Positions 48,748 through 58,462 of a stretch of DNA of 64,000 nt are shown in pieces. The stretch comes from Mycolicibacterium cosmeticum (GTDB taxonomy: Bacteria; Actinomycetota; Actinomycetes; Mycobacteriales; Mycobacteriaceae): the NCBI RefSeq assembly GCF_000613185.1, contig NZ_CCBB010000001.1, positions 620,001 to 684,000 of the forward strand, written 5' to 3'. The translations under genes and the position numbers were made by a program. Under the pieces are notes generated by a model, which had not been told where the DNA came from, did not search any database, and saw only the letters and a list, made by a program, of their open reading frames with translations. The first letter of the stretch is position 1. Each line of letters begins with the position of its first letter.

Positions 48748-50400
48748 CGCCGGCCCCGGCGTCTCGGCCGCCACATGCCTGCGGGCATGGGCGATCGCCT
48801 CGTCAAGCGTGTCGACCAGATGGTTGTCGTGGCGCAGACCGTCGAAGACGCCGACGTTTCGCAACAGCGACTCATGTTCGGGTTGGACACCTTTGATGAT
48901 CACGGTGATGCCCTGGGCTTCCAGGTCCCTGGTGATCTGGGCCAGGGTGTGTGCGCCGGTGGCGTCGAGCAACCCGAGTTGGGACAGCCGGATGATGACC
49001 ACGCTGACCTCGGGATGACGCGCGTCGCTGATCGCGGCCGAAATACGCTCGGCCGCACCGAAGAACATGGCGCCGTCGAGCCGGAGCAACGCGATCCGCT
49101 CGTCCCCCGGCTCGGCGGGCCCGGGGAGCTCTTCGCGCGCGACGCTGCTGCGACGAGCCAGGGCTCGCAGGGCGAACACCGCGGTGACCGCGATGCCGAT
49201 CTCGACCGCCTGGATGAGGTCGAAGCACACCGTGACGACAGCGGTCAGCGCGAAGGTGACCGCGCTCGATCGACTGGCCCGCACGATCCGGACGACGCTG
49301 CGATACGGGACCATCCGCAAGGCGGTCACCATCAGCACCGCGGCCAGTGCCGCCAGGGGGATTTCGCCCACCGGGCCGCTGGCGAGGTACACCACGGCCA
49401 GCAGCAGCACCGAATGTGTGATGGCGGCGACCCGGGTTCGAGCACCCGAGCGGACGTTCACCGCGGTGCGCGCGATCGCACCGGTTGCCGGCATCCCGCC
49501 GAACACGCCGGAGGCGACCGAGGCCAAGCCCTGACCCACGAGCTCGCGATCGGGGTCATAGGGTCCGGTCGCGGACATCGCCGCGGCCACCCGCGCCGAG
49601 AGCAGTGACTCGATGGCCGCCAGGGCGGCGATGGCCAGCGCCGCACCGGCGAGTGTCTTCAGCGCGGCAAGGTCCGTGTGCGGCCAGTGTGGAGTCGGCA
49701 GCTGGTCTGGTAAAACGCCGATGCGCGTGACCGTCAGGCTCAAGCCCGCCGCCAGCACGGTCGCGGCGATCACCGCCAGCAGTGAGGCCGGAAGCGCCGC
49801 GTGCAGCCGGGGTAGCCCGACCATGAGCGCGGCCGTCACGAGCACCACCACCAGTGCGGGGCCGGCAGTGTCGGGATCGACCGCCGCTACCACCTGTGCC
49901 GCGGCCGCCAGTGGTGGCCTGCCCTGCGGGACCGGTTGGCCGAGGGCGGCCGGCACCTGCTGCAGGAAGATGATCACCGCGATGCCGAGGGTGAATCCCT
50001 CCATCACCGGCCACGGGATGAAGGTCACGGCGCGCCCCAGCCCGGTCATGCCGGCGACGACGACGATCACGCCGGCCAGCACGGTGACCAGTGCGACACT
50101 GCCCACCCCGTAGTGCGCGACGATCGGCGCCAACACCACCGCCATTGCCCCCGTCGGACCCGACACCTGGACGTGTGACCCGCCGAACACCGCGGCCACC
50201 ACGCCGGCGACAACCGCCGTCACCAGGCCGGCCGCCGCGCCGACACCCGAACTGATCCCGAACGCCAACGCCAGCGGCAGTGCCACCACCCCGACGGTCA
50301 ACCCGGCGATGAGGTCGCGCGTCCAGGTGGTGCGCAGGCCCGCGTAGTCGGCGGTACGCGGCAGCATCCGGACGGCGCGCCGAACGTGCTGGCCCATCAT
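48688..50400 (-). CDS. SulP-family anion transporter with STAS domain
   Basis: 570-residue membrane transporter with about 10-12 hydrophobic helices (GLTVGVVALPLALAFGISSGVG is the family N-terminal motif; SGPTGAMAVVLAPIV near helix 3) and a C-terminal STAS domain from about 440 (ALLRLDGAMFFGAAERI...VVIIRLSQLGLLDATGAHTLAQI). SulP proteins move sulfate, bicarbonate or other anions. Next to a carbon-fixation island, bicarbonate uptake (BicA-like) is possible but unproven. Its ATG overlaps the arsR stop (ATGA) so they are co-transcribed. The 3' end overlaps the last Huc-operon gene by 60 bases. Confidence 0.88.
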   Translation of the reverse strand: MMGQHVRRAVRMLPRTADYAGLRTTWTRDLIAGLTVGVVALPLALAFGISSGVGAAAGLVTAVVAGVVAAVFGGSHVQVSGPTGAMAVVLAPIVAHYGVGSVALVTVLAGVIVVVAGMTGLGRAVTFIPWPVMEGFTLGIAVIIFLQQVPAALGQPVPQGRPPLAAAAQVVAAVDPDTAGPALVVVLVTAALMVGLPRLHAALPASLLAVIAATVLAAGLSLTVTRIGVLPDQLPTPHWPHTDLAALKTLAGAALAIAALAAIESLLSARVAAAMSATGPYDPDRELVGQGLASVASGVFGGMPATGAIARTAVNVRSGARTRVAAITHSVLLLAVVYLASGPVGEIPLAALAAVLMVTALRMVPYRSVVRIVRASRSSAVTFALTAVVTVCFDLIQAVEIGIAVTAVFALRALARRSSVAREELPGPAEPGDERIALLRLDGAMFFGAAERISAAISDARHPEVSVVIIRLSQLGLLDATGAHTLAQITRDLEAQGITVIIKGVQPEHESLLRNVGVFDGLRHDNHLVDTLDEAIAHARRHVAAETPGPASGLDERPAQLRIEHGPGPN

Positions 50401-50774
50401 GTCGACGAGCCGATGGGCGGCAAGGACCCCACCGCGTCCAGCCGATCGCGCTGTGCGGCAAGGGTGTCCACCAGAAAGGTGCGGGCGATCACCAACAGCT
50501 CGGCGACTTTCGGATGGGCGAGCTGGTAGTAGACGGCATTGCCGACGCGTTGCCCGCTGACCACGTGGTGGCGTTTGAGCACGGCCAGGTGTTGTGAGAG
50601 CAGGGTCGGTTCGAGGTCGCTCTCGGCCAGGATCGTGCTGACCGGCGTCGGGGCGCTGTTCGTGGACAGGATCTCCAGCACGCGGATGCGCGCCGGATGC
50701 GCCAGCGCCTTGAACAGGTTGGCCTTGATCTCGTACAACGGTCGCTCAGGCCCGCCCAGGAAGCTGTCCGCCAC
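50397..50774 (-). CDS. ArsR-family regulator of the SulP gene
   Basis: 125-residue winged helix-turn-helix repressor: FKALAHPARIRVLEIL, TLLSQHLAVLKRHHVVSGQRVGNAVYYQL. No conserved ELCVCDL metal site in helix 3 (reads ILAESDLEPTLL), so it is not a classical arsenite/metal sensor; perhaps senses redox or an anion-related signal. Coupled with SulP. An inverted repeat (50796-50819) sits 22 bases upstream of its ATG. Confidence 0.9.
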   Translation of the reverse strand: MADSFLGGPERPLYEIKANLFKALAHPARIRVLEILSTNSAPTPVSTILAESDLEPTLLSQHLAVLKRHHVVSGQRVGNAVYYQLAHPKVAELLVIARTFLVDTLAAQRDRLDAVGSLPPIGSST

Positions 50775-50795
50775 GTCGCTCGGCCCTTCAGATAG

Positions 50796-50819
50796 TGGAT
50801 TGAGATAATTCGCAATCCA
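50796..50819. promoter_or_regulatory. ArsR operator candidate
   Basis: TGGATTG-N10-CAATCCA, a perfect 7-bp dyad in the 70-bp region between arsR-sulP (minus) and the DUF5313 gene (plus). AT-rich spacer AGATAATTCG. Typical place for autoregulation by an ArsR protein. Confidence 0.6.
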
Positions 50820-50844
50820 TCATACCGCCAGTTATGATCCGACC

Positions 50845-51264
50845 ATGTCGAGCGAACACGTGCCCCCATCGAGGCCAGGGGCGCTGCAGTACATCGCGTA
50901 CTGCTACGGCAAGCGACTGCCGGATTCCATGCGTCAGTGGGTCGCTCAGGACCTTGCGGGACCGGGCGCGACCGTCCGCATGATGGCCAGGGTGGCCGTG
51001 CCGGCCGTCCTGGTCCTGGCACCCATCTGGTTCATCCCGATGTCGCTCTACCTGCACGTGAGCATGACGCTGCCCATCTTCATCCCGTTCGTGTTCTTCT
51101 CACACGCGCTCAACAAGGTGTGGCGGCGCCATATGCTGGCCAAACACGGCTTGAACCCCGCCCTCGTCGACAAGCTCTCGCGCGAGCGCAACGCACACAT
51201 CCACCGGGCCTACGAGCAGCGGTACGGTCCGAGATCCGGCGGGCCCAGCAGTCACGACATCTGA
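50845..51264 (+). CDS. DUF5313-like membrane protein
   Basis: 139-residue protein with two membrane helices (about 50-66, MARVAVPAVLVLAPIWFIP; 72-90, HVSMTLPIFIPFVFFSHAL) after an N-terminal RPGALQYIAYCYGKRLPDSMRQWVAQDLAGPGATVRMM motif typical of mycobacterial DUF5313 proteins. Function unknown. Divergent from arsR-sulP and may share its operator. Confidence 0.75.
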   Translation: MSSEHVPPSRPGALQYIAYCYGKRLPDSMRQWVAQDLAGPGATVRMMARVAVPAVLVLAPIWFIPMSLYLHVSMTLPIFIPFVFFSHALNKVWRRHMLAKHGLNPALVDKLSRERNAHIHRAYEQRYGPRSGGPSSHDI

Positions 51265-51300
51265 GGTGGCTCAGGATTCGACGCCGAGAACCGATCCGCC

Positions 51301-52626
51301 TCAACGATTCTGCAGCGTAGCGAGTGGGATCGGCCGGCCCAGGATGCGTTCGGCGGCGCGATGCCCCGACAGCAACGCCCCGTTCACCGTCGCGGGATCG
51401 GTGCTCCACGTTGCCTCACCGGCCAGATGCACCGCCCCAGCCACCGGGGTGGCCAGCGCATCGTGGTCGTCGTGCGAGGCACCCACCGCCACATAGGAAT
51501 ACGAACCGCGGGACAGCGGATCGCTACCCCACCCGGTCACCCACGAACCGACCGGCTCGTCAACGCTGTCACCGTAGATGTGCCGCAGGGAACTCACCAC
51601 CGAAGCGACGACCTGTTCATCGCTCATCGCCTCCACCTCCCTGCCGCGTGGTCCACCGGCGAAGGTCAACAACATGGGCTGCCCGCTGACCGCGGACACG
51701 TCATACCAGGAATGCCAGGTATCACCGGCAGCGCCCTGTTGACGGATCGCATACACACCGTCGGGCCAGAATCGGCGGGGGAACTGAACGAACACCTTGA
51801 CGAAGACGCCCATGCCCAACCGCTCGATCGGGCCGGCAACCACATCCGGCAGGGCAGGCACGAACTCGATCGCACCGGCCTTGAGCACCCCGAGCGGGAC
51901 GGTGATGACCGCGGTGCGCGCCTCGAAGGTGGCCGAATCGGTCTCGACTCGCACGCCGGCCTCCGACCAGGTGACCGCCCGAACCAGGTGTTCGAGCCGA
52001 ATGTCCAGTCCGCGAGCGAGATTCATCGCCAGCTGGTCATAACCACCCGGGAAGATCACCTCATCCCCGACGATCGCATCCTCGTCCAGGCCGTGCGCCG
52101 CGACGTCGCTGATGTGCGCGCCGCACTGTTCTTCGGTGCGGTGACGGTAGAACTCCCAGACGCGTTGGCCGCGTTCGGTATCCCAACCCTGCGCCGCGAG
52201 CGCCTGCGCAGCCACGTCGGCATAACTCTGTTCGGCACTCGACACCGCAACAATCCGCTCGAGTTCGGCGTCCGCGGCGTGCACGTCGTCAGCCCAGCGC
52301 CGTGCCGCCGCAGGATCCAGCAGCCGGAAAGCCGGGTCGTAGTTGGCGATCGGCCGGCTGTCGGGTTGAAACGCGCCCACCGTGAACTCGACGGCATCCA
52401 TGCCGAACGCCTCGGCCAGATCGGTCAACGGGTTGCCCTCGATACCGTGAATCCACGACGCACCCAGATCCACGCAGAATCCCGCGGAGCGATCGGTCCA
52501 CAACCGTCCGCCGACCCGATCCCGCGCCTCGAGCACCACCACCCGCTGGCCGGCCAGGCTGAGCAACCTGGCCGCGGTGAGGCCCGCCACGCCGGCGCCC
52601 ACCACGACGGTATCGAATGCGTCCAT
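51301..52626 (-). CDS. Flavin-containing monoamine oxidase family protein
   Basis: 441 residues from ATG 52626, chosen because of AAAAGGA nine bases upstream; an in-frame ATG at 52653 overlapping the previous stop would add nine residues. FAD-binding [36 protein letters not shown] at the N-terminus and the C-terminal [29 protein letters not shown] are those of amine oxidases (MAO/polyamine oxidase family). It would oxidise a primary or secondary amine to an aldehyde/imine with H2O2 release. Same strand and directly downstream of the kinase-aminotransferase gene. Confidence 0.9.
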   Translation of the reverse strand: MDAFDTVVVGAGVAGLTAARLLSLAGQRVVVLEARDRVGGRLWTDRSAGFCVDLGASWIHGIEGNPLTDLAEAFGMDAVEFTVGAFQPDSRPIANYDPAFRLLDPAAARRWADDVHAADAELERIVAVSSAEQSYADVAAQALAAQGWDTERGQRVWEFYRHRTEEQCGAHISDVAAHGLDEDAIVGDEVIFPGGYDQLAMNLARGLDIRLEHLVRAVTWSEAGVRVETDSATFEARTAVITVPLGVLKAGAIEFVPALPDVVAGPIERLGMGVFVKVFVQFPRRFWPDGVYAIRQQGAAGDTWHSWYDVSAVSGQPMLLTFAGGPRGREVEAMSDEQVVASVVSSLRHIYGDSVDEPVGSWVTGWGSDPLSRGSYSYVAVGASHDDHDALATPVAGAVHLAGEATWSTDPATVNGALLSGHRAAERILGRPIPLATLQNR

Positions 52627-52649
52627 CGACGTCCTTTTCGGTTCTGTGA

Positions 52650-55589
52650 TCATCGGTCGCGGAGTTCGGTCAGCACCCGATCCAGAGCATCCACGAAAGC
52701 GTCCGCCTCGTCGAGGGTGAGCGTGAGCGGTGGTTTGATCTTGAGCACGTTCTGGCGTTCGGACGTGGCCTGCAAGATGATGCCGTAGGCCAGGATCCGC
52801 TCACACAGCCACTCGGTTTCATCCGTTGCGGGGGTGCGTGATTCGCGGTCGGTGACCAGTTCCACACCGAGGTACAGGCCCGCCCCGTGCACCGTCCCGA
52901 TGAGCGGGTGCCGATCGGCGAGCCGGCAGAGCCGCCGCCGCAGGTGCTCCCCGACCAGATCCGCGTTGGCCTGCAATCCTTCATCGCGGATCACGTCGAG
53001 CACCGTCGAGCCTGCCACCGCGCTGGCGGGCGCCCCGGCGGCGGACGAGAAGAACATGCCCTCCGCGCGCAGTGCGTCCGCGATCTCTCGCCGGGTGATG
53101 ACCGCACCGATCGGGTAGGCGTTGCCCGCGGCTTTGGCGACGGCGATGATGTCGGGGATGACGCCCTGGAATTGGGAGCCCCAGAACGCCTTTCCGAGCC
53201 GCCCGTACCCGACCTGCACCTCGTCGGCGATGGCCAGACCACCGTGTCGACGCACCGCGGCATACGCCCCGGCCAGATAGCCCTCGGGCGGGATCACGCC
53301 ACCGGCGTTACCGAGCACGGGTTCACAGATGAAGGCCGCCGGGGCGCGGTTCTGGGCGACGAGTTCGGACGCGACGTCGGAAACCTGGGCCGCGTAGCGC
53401 GTTCCCGCATCCTGTCCGCGGAAGGGCCCGCGGTACTCGTTGGGCGCGTCGACAAGGTGCACCCAGTCGGGTCGTGAGGACAGGGCACTGGGGTTGTCGA
53501 AGGCGGATGTGCTCACCGAGTCGGACGCCATCGTCCAGCCGTGGTAACCCTCGCGCACCGCGATGACGTCACGTCGTCCGGTGGCGACCTGGGCGAGCCG
53601 CAGGGCGAGGTCGACCGCTTCGGAGCCGCTGTTCACCGGAATCACGGTGTCCAGCGCCGGATCCGGCGATTGGGCGGCCAGCCGCTCCGAGAAGTCGGCG
53701 TAGGCTTGATACAGGAACCGCGAGTTGGTGTTGAGCAGGTGGAGTTGCCTGCCGACGGCGTCCGCGAGCCGGGGGTGGCAGTGCCCGATGGCCGTGACGT
53801 TGTTGACCATGTCGAGGTAGGCCCGGCCTTGGGTGTCGACGAGCCTGGTGCCCCAGCCGCGTTCGATCTGAGGCGGCTCGGTGTAGTAGCGCTCGGCGGC
53901 GCCGCCCATGGCGCGGTCGCGGCGCTCCCGCGCTCCGTGCAGCTCCAGGAGCGGGTCGGGCACGGAGGCGATTCCGAGAACCGGCGAAGGGTCTGCCGCA
54001 CCGTCTGTTTCGTACTCGTCATCCGGCCCGGCGAACACCGGGTCCGCGGACGCGTCGCGCACCCGACGGGTGAGGACGATCCGGCCGAGGCCTTCCGGGT
54101 CCGGGCCTACCCGGCCGATCGGCTGGCCGGCGCGGACGTCGCCGTCGGCGGCAAGACTCGTGACACCCTCGATCCGCAGCACCACCCCGTCGTCGGTGAG
54201 CTCCAAGCCGGATTCATCCGGCCGCAGCATTCCCGAAAAGGGTGCGCTGACAATCGTTCCCGGGCGGGTCCACAGTTCCACGCAGCGGGCACGCGCCGGT
54301 GCGGATTGCCCCACATCCAAACAGACACGGCTGAGCCGGGTCTCGCCGAACCGCATCGCCGCGACGCGGCAGCCGGAGAGCGCCTCCCGAACCAGCTCGC
54401 GCTCCACGCCGGGCGCGATCCAGCGTCCCCGGTCGAGCGCTTCGCTACGGACACCCAGGTCCAGCACGGTGGCTCGACGCAGTCCAGGGATGACGTCGGC
54501 ATATTCGTGGCCGGGAACGTGGGCCCGGCCGGCCGCCAGCCGCAGTTGCGGAATCGCCTGCGCGGCATCGCATTCGACGGTCCGCTCGAACACCTGCCAT
54601 TCGTGCTCGAGACGCTCGCGGGCGTACTCGTTGTCCGGGTCGATGCGCAGCTGCGACCATCCGCTCACCGCCAAGACCGCGCCGCGCAGGATCATCATCG
54701 GCCAGATGGCGGCGAGTTCGTCATCGCTCAACGGCACCGCGCCGACGAACCCACGAACCGCCCGGCCGGCCATGGCCAGACTGTCGGTGCGCCCGAGAAC
54801 GTCGGCGGCGAGTACGGCGAGTTCGGCGACGCGCCAGGATGTGATGACATCGCCGAGATCCACCACCCAGAGCGCGCCCTGGCGGTCTCGAAGCACGTTG
54901 TCACTGGTGAGGTCGCCGTGGATGATCTGTCTCGGCAGTGCCGCTGCCAATGCATCCAGCTGCGCGGCGGCGTCCCGCGCCGCGCGCAGGCAGACGTCAC
55001 GGCGATCGGCCGGAAGGTCACCGGACAGCGTCTCGACGACGTCGAGGCTGCGGCCGAGCTCCCACTGGAGCTCTCGGTGCGAGGCGGCGTGCTCGACACT
55101 CGCGAGCGCGGCGACGATGCGCCCGGCCAGAGCGCCCAACTGCTCCGCGAGCACCCCCGTCATGGGCCCGGGTTCGGCGACCGCCTCCCCGGCGACCAGT
55201 TCGAACGCGCAGGCTCGGGCCACGGCGCCGTCGGCGGTATGGACCTCGATCGATCGCTGCCCGTGCACGGTGGACAACACCGCCGGCGTCGCGATCCCCG
55301 ACCCGCGCAGCCGGTCGGAGACCACGGCTTGCAGCTCCAATACCTCGGCCGGCACCGAGGGATGGTTGATCTTGAACAGCAACCCGTCCCCGGAGCTGGG
55401 ATCGACGCGGTAGTTCCGGTCCTGCTGGCTGCCCAGTTCGACGACGGCGCCGTGGATGCCGAAGTGCTCGGCCACCAGTTGCGCGGCTTCGTCGGCTTCG
55501 ACGCTGGGACGCGCGAGGCGCCACCGATCGCTGGTCACGCTATTCCCACCTGACTCATCAATTCGAACCATCTCGTGATCTTCAGTCAC
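52650..55589 (-). CDS. Kinase-M23-like-aminotransferase III fusion protein
   Basis: 979 residues. Domain 1 (about 30-345) is an aminoglycoside-phosphotransferase-like kinase, with [12 protein letters not shown] and VVDLGDV catalytic motifs. Domain 2 (about 400-530) resembles the M23 peptidase/biotinyl-lipoyl beta-fold ([12 protein letters not shown]...[25 protein letters not shown]). Domain 3 (about 545-975) is a class III PLP aminotransferase ([59 protein letters not shown], and [13 protein letters not shown] with the PLP lysine). Related split proteins are hydroxylysine kinase and the phospho-lyases for phosphohydroxylysine and phosphoethanolamine, so it may phosphorylate then eliminate phosphate from an amino alcohol. 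Start GTG 55589 or ATG 55571. Downstream of an Lrp gene. Confidence 0.85.
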   Translation of the reverse strand: MTEDHEMVRIDESGGNSVTSDRWRLARPSVEADEAAQLVAEHFGIHGAVVELGSQQDRNYRVDPSSGDGLLFKINHPSVPAEVLELQAVVSDRLRGSGIATPAVLSTVHGQRSIEVHTADGAVARACAFELVAGEAVAEPGPMTGVLAEQLGALAGRIVAALASVEHAASHRELQWELGRSLDVVETLSGDLPADRRDVCLRAARDAAAQLDALAAALPRQIIHGDLTSDNVLRDRQGALWVVDLGDVITSWRVAELAVLAADVLGRTDSLAMAGRAVRGFVGAVPLSDDELAAIWPMMILRGAVLAVSGWSQLRIDPDNEYARERLEHEWQVFERTVECDAAQAIPQLRLAAGRAHVPGHEYADVIPGLRRATVLDLGVRSEALDRGRWIAPGVERELVREALSGCRVAAMRFGETRLSRVCLDVGQSAPARARCVELWTRPGTIVSAPFSGMLRPDESGLELTDDGVVLRIEGVTSLAADGDVRAGQPIGRVGPDPEGLGRIVLTRRVRDASADPVFAGPDDEYETDGAADPSPVLGIASVPDPLLELHGARERRDRAMGGAAERYYTEPPQIERGWGTRLVDTQGRAYLDMVNNVTAIGHCHPRLADAVGRQLHLLNTNSRFLYQAYADFSERLAAQSPDPALDTVIPVNSGSEAVDLALRLAQVATGRRDVIAVREGYHGWTMASDSVSTSAFDNPSALSSRPDWVHLVDAPNEYRGPFRGQDAGTRYAAQVSDVASELVAQNRAPAAFICEPVLGNAGGVIPPEGYLAGAYAAVRRHGGLAIADEVQVGYGRLGKAFWGSQFQGVIPDIIAVAKAAGNAYPIGAVITRREIADALRAEGMFFSSAAGAPASAVAGSTVLDVIRDEGLQANADLVGEHLRRRLCRLADRHPLIGTVHGAGLYLGVELVTDRESRTPATDETEWLCERILAYGIILQATSERQNVLKIKPPLTLTLDEADAFVDALDRVLTELRDR

Positions 55590-55602
55590 TATACGTCACT
55601 GA
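55582..55602. promoter_or_regulatory. Near-palindrome overlapping start of the fusion gene
   Basis: TCAGTCAC-TATAC-GTCACTGA, one mismatch in 8+8. It overlaps a possible -10 and the GTG start of the fusion gene, in the gap after lrp. Candidate Lrp/AsnC operator; if so, the ATG at 55571 becomes the more likely start. Confidence 0.45.
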
Positions 55603-55640
55603 TTGTGGTTCTTCCATGACTTATCAACACCAGAATGGGA

Positions 55641-56114
55641 TCAGCGCACCCCCCACTCGAAGCGATGTGTCCGAATCCCGTAGTAGGTGAACGTCTCGGC
55701 GCGGGCGACCCCTGGGGTGGCCCGCACCTTCTGGTTGATCACTTCGAAGAGCCCTGCCTGGTCGGTCGCGATGACCTCGACCAGCAGGTCGTACCGGCCG
55801 GCCGCGAGCACCACGTAGATCACGTCGTCGATCTCGTTGAGCGCCGTGGCGATGGCCTCGATATCGCCGTCGGCGACGATGCCCACCATCGCCATGCTGT
55901 GATACCCGAGCCGGAGCGGATCGGTGACGCCGACGACCTTGAGAATCCCGCGTTCTTGCAGTCGCATGAATCGCTTGCGTGCGCCGCCGGCGGTCAGGCC
56001 GACCAGTTCGCCCAGTTCCGCGTAGCCGATGCGGCCGTCCTTCTGAAGCGCCGTGACCAGTACCCGGTCGATCTCATCGAGCTCGTCATGAGCGTCAGAA
56101 GAAGGCGATGTCAT
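55641..56114 (-). CDS. Lrp/AsnC-family regulator
   Basis: 157-residue regulator: N-terminal helix-turn-helix (DEIDRVLVTALQKDGRIGYAELGELVGLTAGGARKRFMRLQERGILKVVG) and a C-terminal RAM ligand-binding domain. Such proteins sense amino acids or related molecules. Located just upstream of, and on the same strand as, the kinase-aminotransferase and amine-oxidase genes, so it probably regulates them. Confidence 0.9.
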   Translation of the reverse strand: MTSPSSDAHDELDEIDRVLVTALQKDGRIGYAELGELVGLTAGGARKRFMRLQERGILKVVGVTDPLRLGYHSMAMVGIVADGDIEAIATALNEIDDVIYVVLAAGRYDLLVEVIATDQAGLFEVINQKVRATPGVARAETFTYYGIRTHRFEWGVR

Positions 56115-56207
56115 GTTCTTCTCCCCGGATGAGTGCGGCGCCTCGCTGGGTTCAGCCGAATGCGCATCGTAACCGACCGGCCGGTGCGCAAAGCCGCTGT
56201 GCGCGGT

Positions 56208-56942
56208 CTACGTCTCGATCTCGACGTGGTCGATATCGAGCGCGACGAGCATCGGGCCGGCCAGTGAGTGACCGCCGGGGCCTCGCGGGCGTACACGCCG
56301 GCGGGTCGGGAACACCAGTCCGCCGAACTCGCGGTGCCGGTCGCAGTGATGGGCCGCCCGCGCCCACTTTCCGACCGGTTCGGCGGTGTAGTCGTGGCGA
56401 CGGATCAGGCCGGCACCGTCGACGTGGAAGACCTGCCGTGCGCAGTGCGTGTGCAGGTGTGCCGGAAAGGTGACCGCGAGGCGACGGCGGTGCGCTCCTC
56501 GCTTTGGTCCGACGTCGGTGACGACGAGGTCGGGGCGAGTCAGCAGCAGTGGCAGGGTCAGGTAGTTCCACCAGGCATAGCCGGCGAAGTAGGTGGCATC
56601 CAATGCGTCCCAGCGCACGGTGCGGCGCACAGCTCCGGCTCCGCGAAAGGCGTTGCGCGCCTGCGCGCGAGCGGTGATCACCTCTCCCCCAGCGGTTTCG
56701 ACACGCACATCACCCCGGTCGAACACCGCTCGGCGGCCGTCGTCCGGGAAGCCCTCGAACACCACGTGCTGCTCGGACATGCACACTCGTGCCGTCACCT
56801 CGGTCATCCGGTTGCCGGGGAAGCGTGATTGCAGCAGGCCGCCGAAGGTCCCGTGGACGGTGAGGGCGGTGACAGAGCGCCATCGGTCCAGACCGCCGTG
56901 CGCGGCGAGCACTTCCTGCAGCAGGTCGGTCATCTCCAGCAT
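56208..56942 (-). CDS. Hypothetical protein of the hydrolase operon
   Basis: 244-residue protein, no family recognised. Starts MLEMTDLLQEVLAAHGGLDRWRSVTALTVHGTFGG, a pattern seen in some periplasmic/outer-membrane carrier-like folds (large antiparallel sheet), but without signal peptide. Ends with a basic stretch and VALDIDHVEIE. Starts three bases after the SnoaL gene and is the last gene of a three-gene leftward operon. Confidence 0.65.
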   Translation of the reverse strand: MLEMTDLLQEVLAAHGGLDRWRSVTALTVHGTFGGLLQSRFPGNRMTEVTARVCMSEQHVVFEGFPDDGRRAVFDRGDVRVETAGGEVITARAQARNAFRGAGAVRRTVRWDALDATYFAGYAWWNYLTLPLLLTRPDLVVTDVGPKRGAHRRRLAVTFPAHLHTHCARQVFHVDGAGLIRRHDYTAEPVGKWARAAHHCDRHREFGGLVFPTRRRVRPRGPGGHSLAGPMLVALDIDHVEIET

Positions 56943-56945
56943 CCG

Positions 56946-57461
56946 CTAAATGAGCTTGGGCACAAAGACATCGGCGACCCGGAACGCCAAACTCAGCGGA
57001 GTGGCCACGGTGGCCACCAGTACACCCCTGGCGCGTCCGCGCCGACGCGTGGTCACCCGCGGCGGCAGCGTCGCGAACAGTGCCGCCAGGGCGGGCAGCG
57101 GGCGGGCATAGATCGTGAACTCTACGATCTTGCCCTGTTGGTCGACCCGGACCACATTCATCGCCTCCAGCTGCAGCCCACGCACAGAGCCGGTGAACGT
57201 GAATGCCGCCGTGTCATCACGAGTCAGCGGATCCGATGTCGACAGACCTTCGATAGCCGCGAAGATGTCGCGGTGCAGCGCGGTGACTTCCTCCGTGCCC
57301 TCGAAACGGATACGCGAGGTCATCGGAGAGTGGAACACCACATCGGTGGCCAGTAGCCCGGCGACGGCGTCAGCGTCGGCGCGCTGAGCGGCCGCTCGCA
57401 GGGCGGTGACGGCCGCCAGTAGGCCCGGTGCGGCCGGCTCTTCGGCATCGGAAAAAGGCAT
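56946..57461 (-). CDS. SnoaL/NTF2-like protein
   Basis: 171 residues from ATG 57461 (AAGGAA eight bases upstream; longer open frame upstream has no similarity). NTF2-like cone fold is suggested by AVTALRAAAQRADADAVAGLLATDVVFHSPMTSRIRFEGTEEV, with later strands NVVRVDQQGKIVEFTIYARPLPALAALF. Often isomerases, cyclases or limonene-epoxide-hydrolase-like, or carrier proteins. The C-terminal 40 residues add a basic segment and a hydrophobic helix. Between the hydrolase and the unknown gene. Confidence 0.75.
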   Translation of the reverse strand: MPFSDAEEPAAPGLLAAVTALRAAAQRADADAVAGLLATDVVFHSPMTSRIRFEGTEEVTALHRDIFAAIEGLSTSDPLTRDDTAAFTFTGSVRGLQLEAMNVVRVDQQGKIVEFTIYARPLPALAALFATLPPRVTTRRRGRARGVLVATVATPLSLAFRVADVFVPKLI

Positions 57462-57477
57462 CGCGATTCCTTGGCCG

Positions 57478-58380
57478 TCAGGCGGTCCCGGTGGCCACTT
57501 GTGTCCACCAGGTCTGGATGGCATGACTGAATTCGGTTGGCGCATCCGATTGCCCGAAGTGGCCGACCCCGGCCAGCACCGTCGTGGTGTGGTTGGGGAA
57601 CGTCGCCTCCAGTCGGGTCAGATACTTGCCCGTGAAGATGGGATCGGCGTCGGCCCACACAATGAGCGTCGGAAGTTCCTGCAGCGGGCCCAGACCGTCG
57701 GCGAGCTCGGCGAAAAACGCACGCGCGCCGACGAGTTCACCGGGCAGCACCGCGCAGGCGTGCCGTCGCTGCGGCGTGGGCGTGGCGTGGCGGTACTGCG
57801 CCATCTCGGCATCGGTGAGTTTGCGCCGTTTGTGGGCGATGGGGATGAAGTAGTCGACCATGAGGTTGAACTGCTTGATCAGCGTACGTCCCACCGCCCC
57901 GCCCATGCCGCGGGAGAACACCTCGCTGCTGAGATCGCCGTTGAGCGGCCAAGCCCAGGTATTGCTCAGGATGAGCCGGTCGAACAGGTCGGGTCGTCGC
58001 AGACCGGCGTAGAGACCGAGCGGACCGCCCCAGTTGTGGCCCACCAGCGTCACGTGCGACAAGCCCAGGCGATCCACGAAAGACACCAGGAACTCGGCAT
58101 GATCGCGTGCCAGGTACCGGTATCCGGTTGCGCCGGTGGATAATCCGAACCCGGGAAAGTCCACCGCGATGCACCGGAAGCGGCCGCGTAACCGCGCGAT
58201 CACGTCGCGATACACGAAGGACCAGACCGGGTTGCCGTGCAACATCAGCAATATCGGACCCGACCCCTCGTCGACGTAATGGACGGCGCTGCCGGCCACG
58301 TCGACGAAGTGGCTCTCGAAGGGGAACAGCTCGTCGTCCACCCATGGCGGGCGTTGGCCCACCGGTTGCACGGCCGTCAT
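57478..58380 (-). CDS. Haloalkane-dehalogenase-like alpha/beta-hydrolase, Asn at nucleophile
   Basis: 300-residue alpha/beta-hydrolase. LMLHGNPVWSFVYRD is the halide-binding/oxyanion motif of haloalkane dehalogenases, DFPGFGLS follows, and the nucleophile elbow is VGHNWGGPLG: the position of the catalytic Asp is Asn (codon AAC on the minus strand, about 58042). Late residues VWADADPIF and AGVGHFGQSD give the acid and histidine. Function uncertain; either an inactive relative or an enzyme using another mechanism. Divergent from the HxlR regulator gene, which likely controls it. Confidence 0.85.
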   Translation of the reverse strand: MTAVQPVGQRPPWVDDELFPFESHFVDVAGSAVHYVDEGSGPILLMLHGNPVWSFVYRDVIARLRGRFRCIAVDFPGFGLSTGATGYRYLARDHAEFLVSFVDRLGLSHVTLVGHNWGGPLGLYAGLRRPDLFDRLILSNTWAWPLNGDLSSEVFSRGMGGAVGRTLIKQFNLMVDYFIPIAHKRRKLTDAEMAQYRHATPTPQRRHACAVLPGELVGARAFFAELADGLGPLQELPTLIVWADADPIFTGKYLTRLEATFPNHTTTVLAGVGHFGQSDAPTEFSHAIQTWWTQVATGTA

Positions 58381-58462
58381 ATCGGACTCCTCCCGAGCGG
58401 TGCTTTAGTTTTGCAAGTAACTGTGCGAAAATCAAGCGATTGCTATGACGGATCGGAGAACG

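Noticed and set aside
53541..55553. 670-residue plus-strand frame
   Set aside because: Antisense of the kinase-aminotransferase fusion, whose motifs are clear.
56176..56185. ACCGGCCGGT palindrome upstream of lrp
   Set aside because: A 10-bp GC-only palindrome is expected by chance in DNA of this composition; no supporting symmetry around it.
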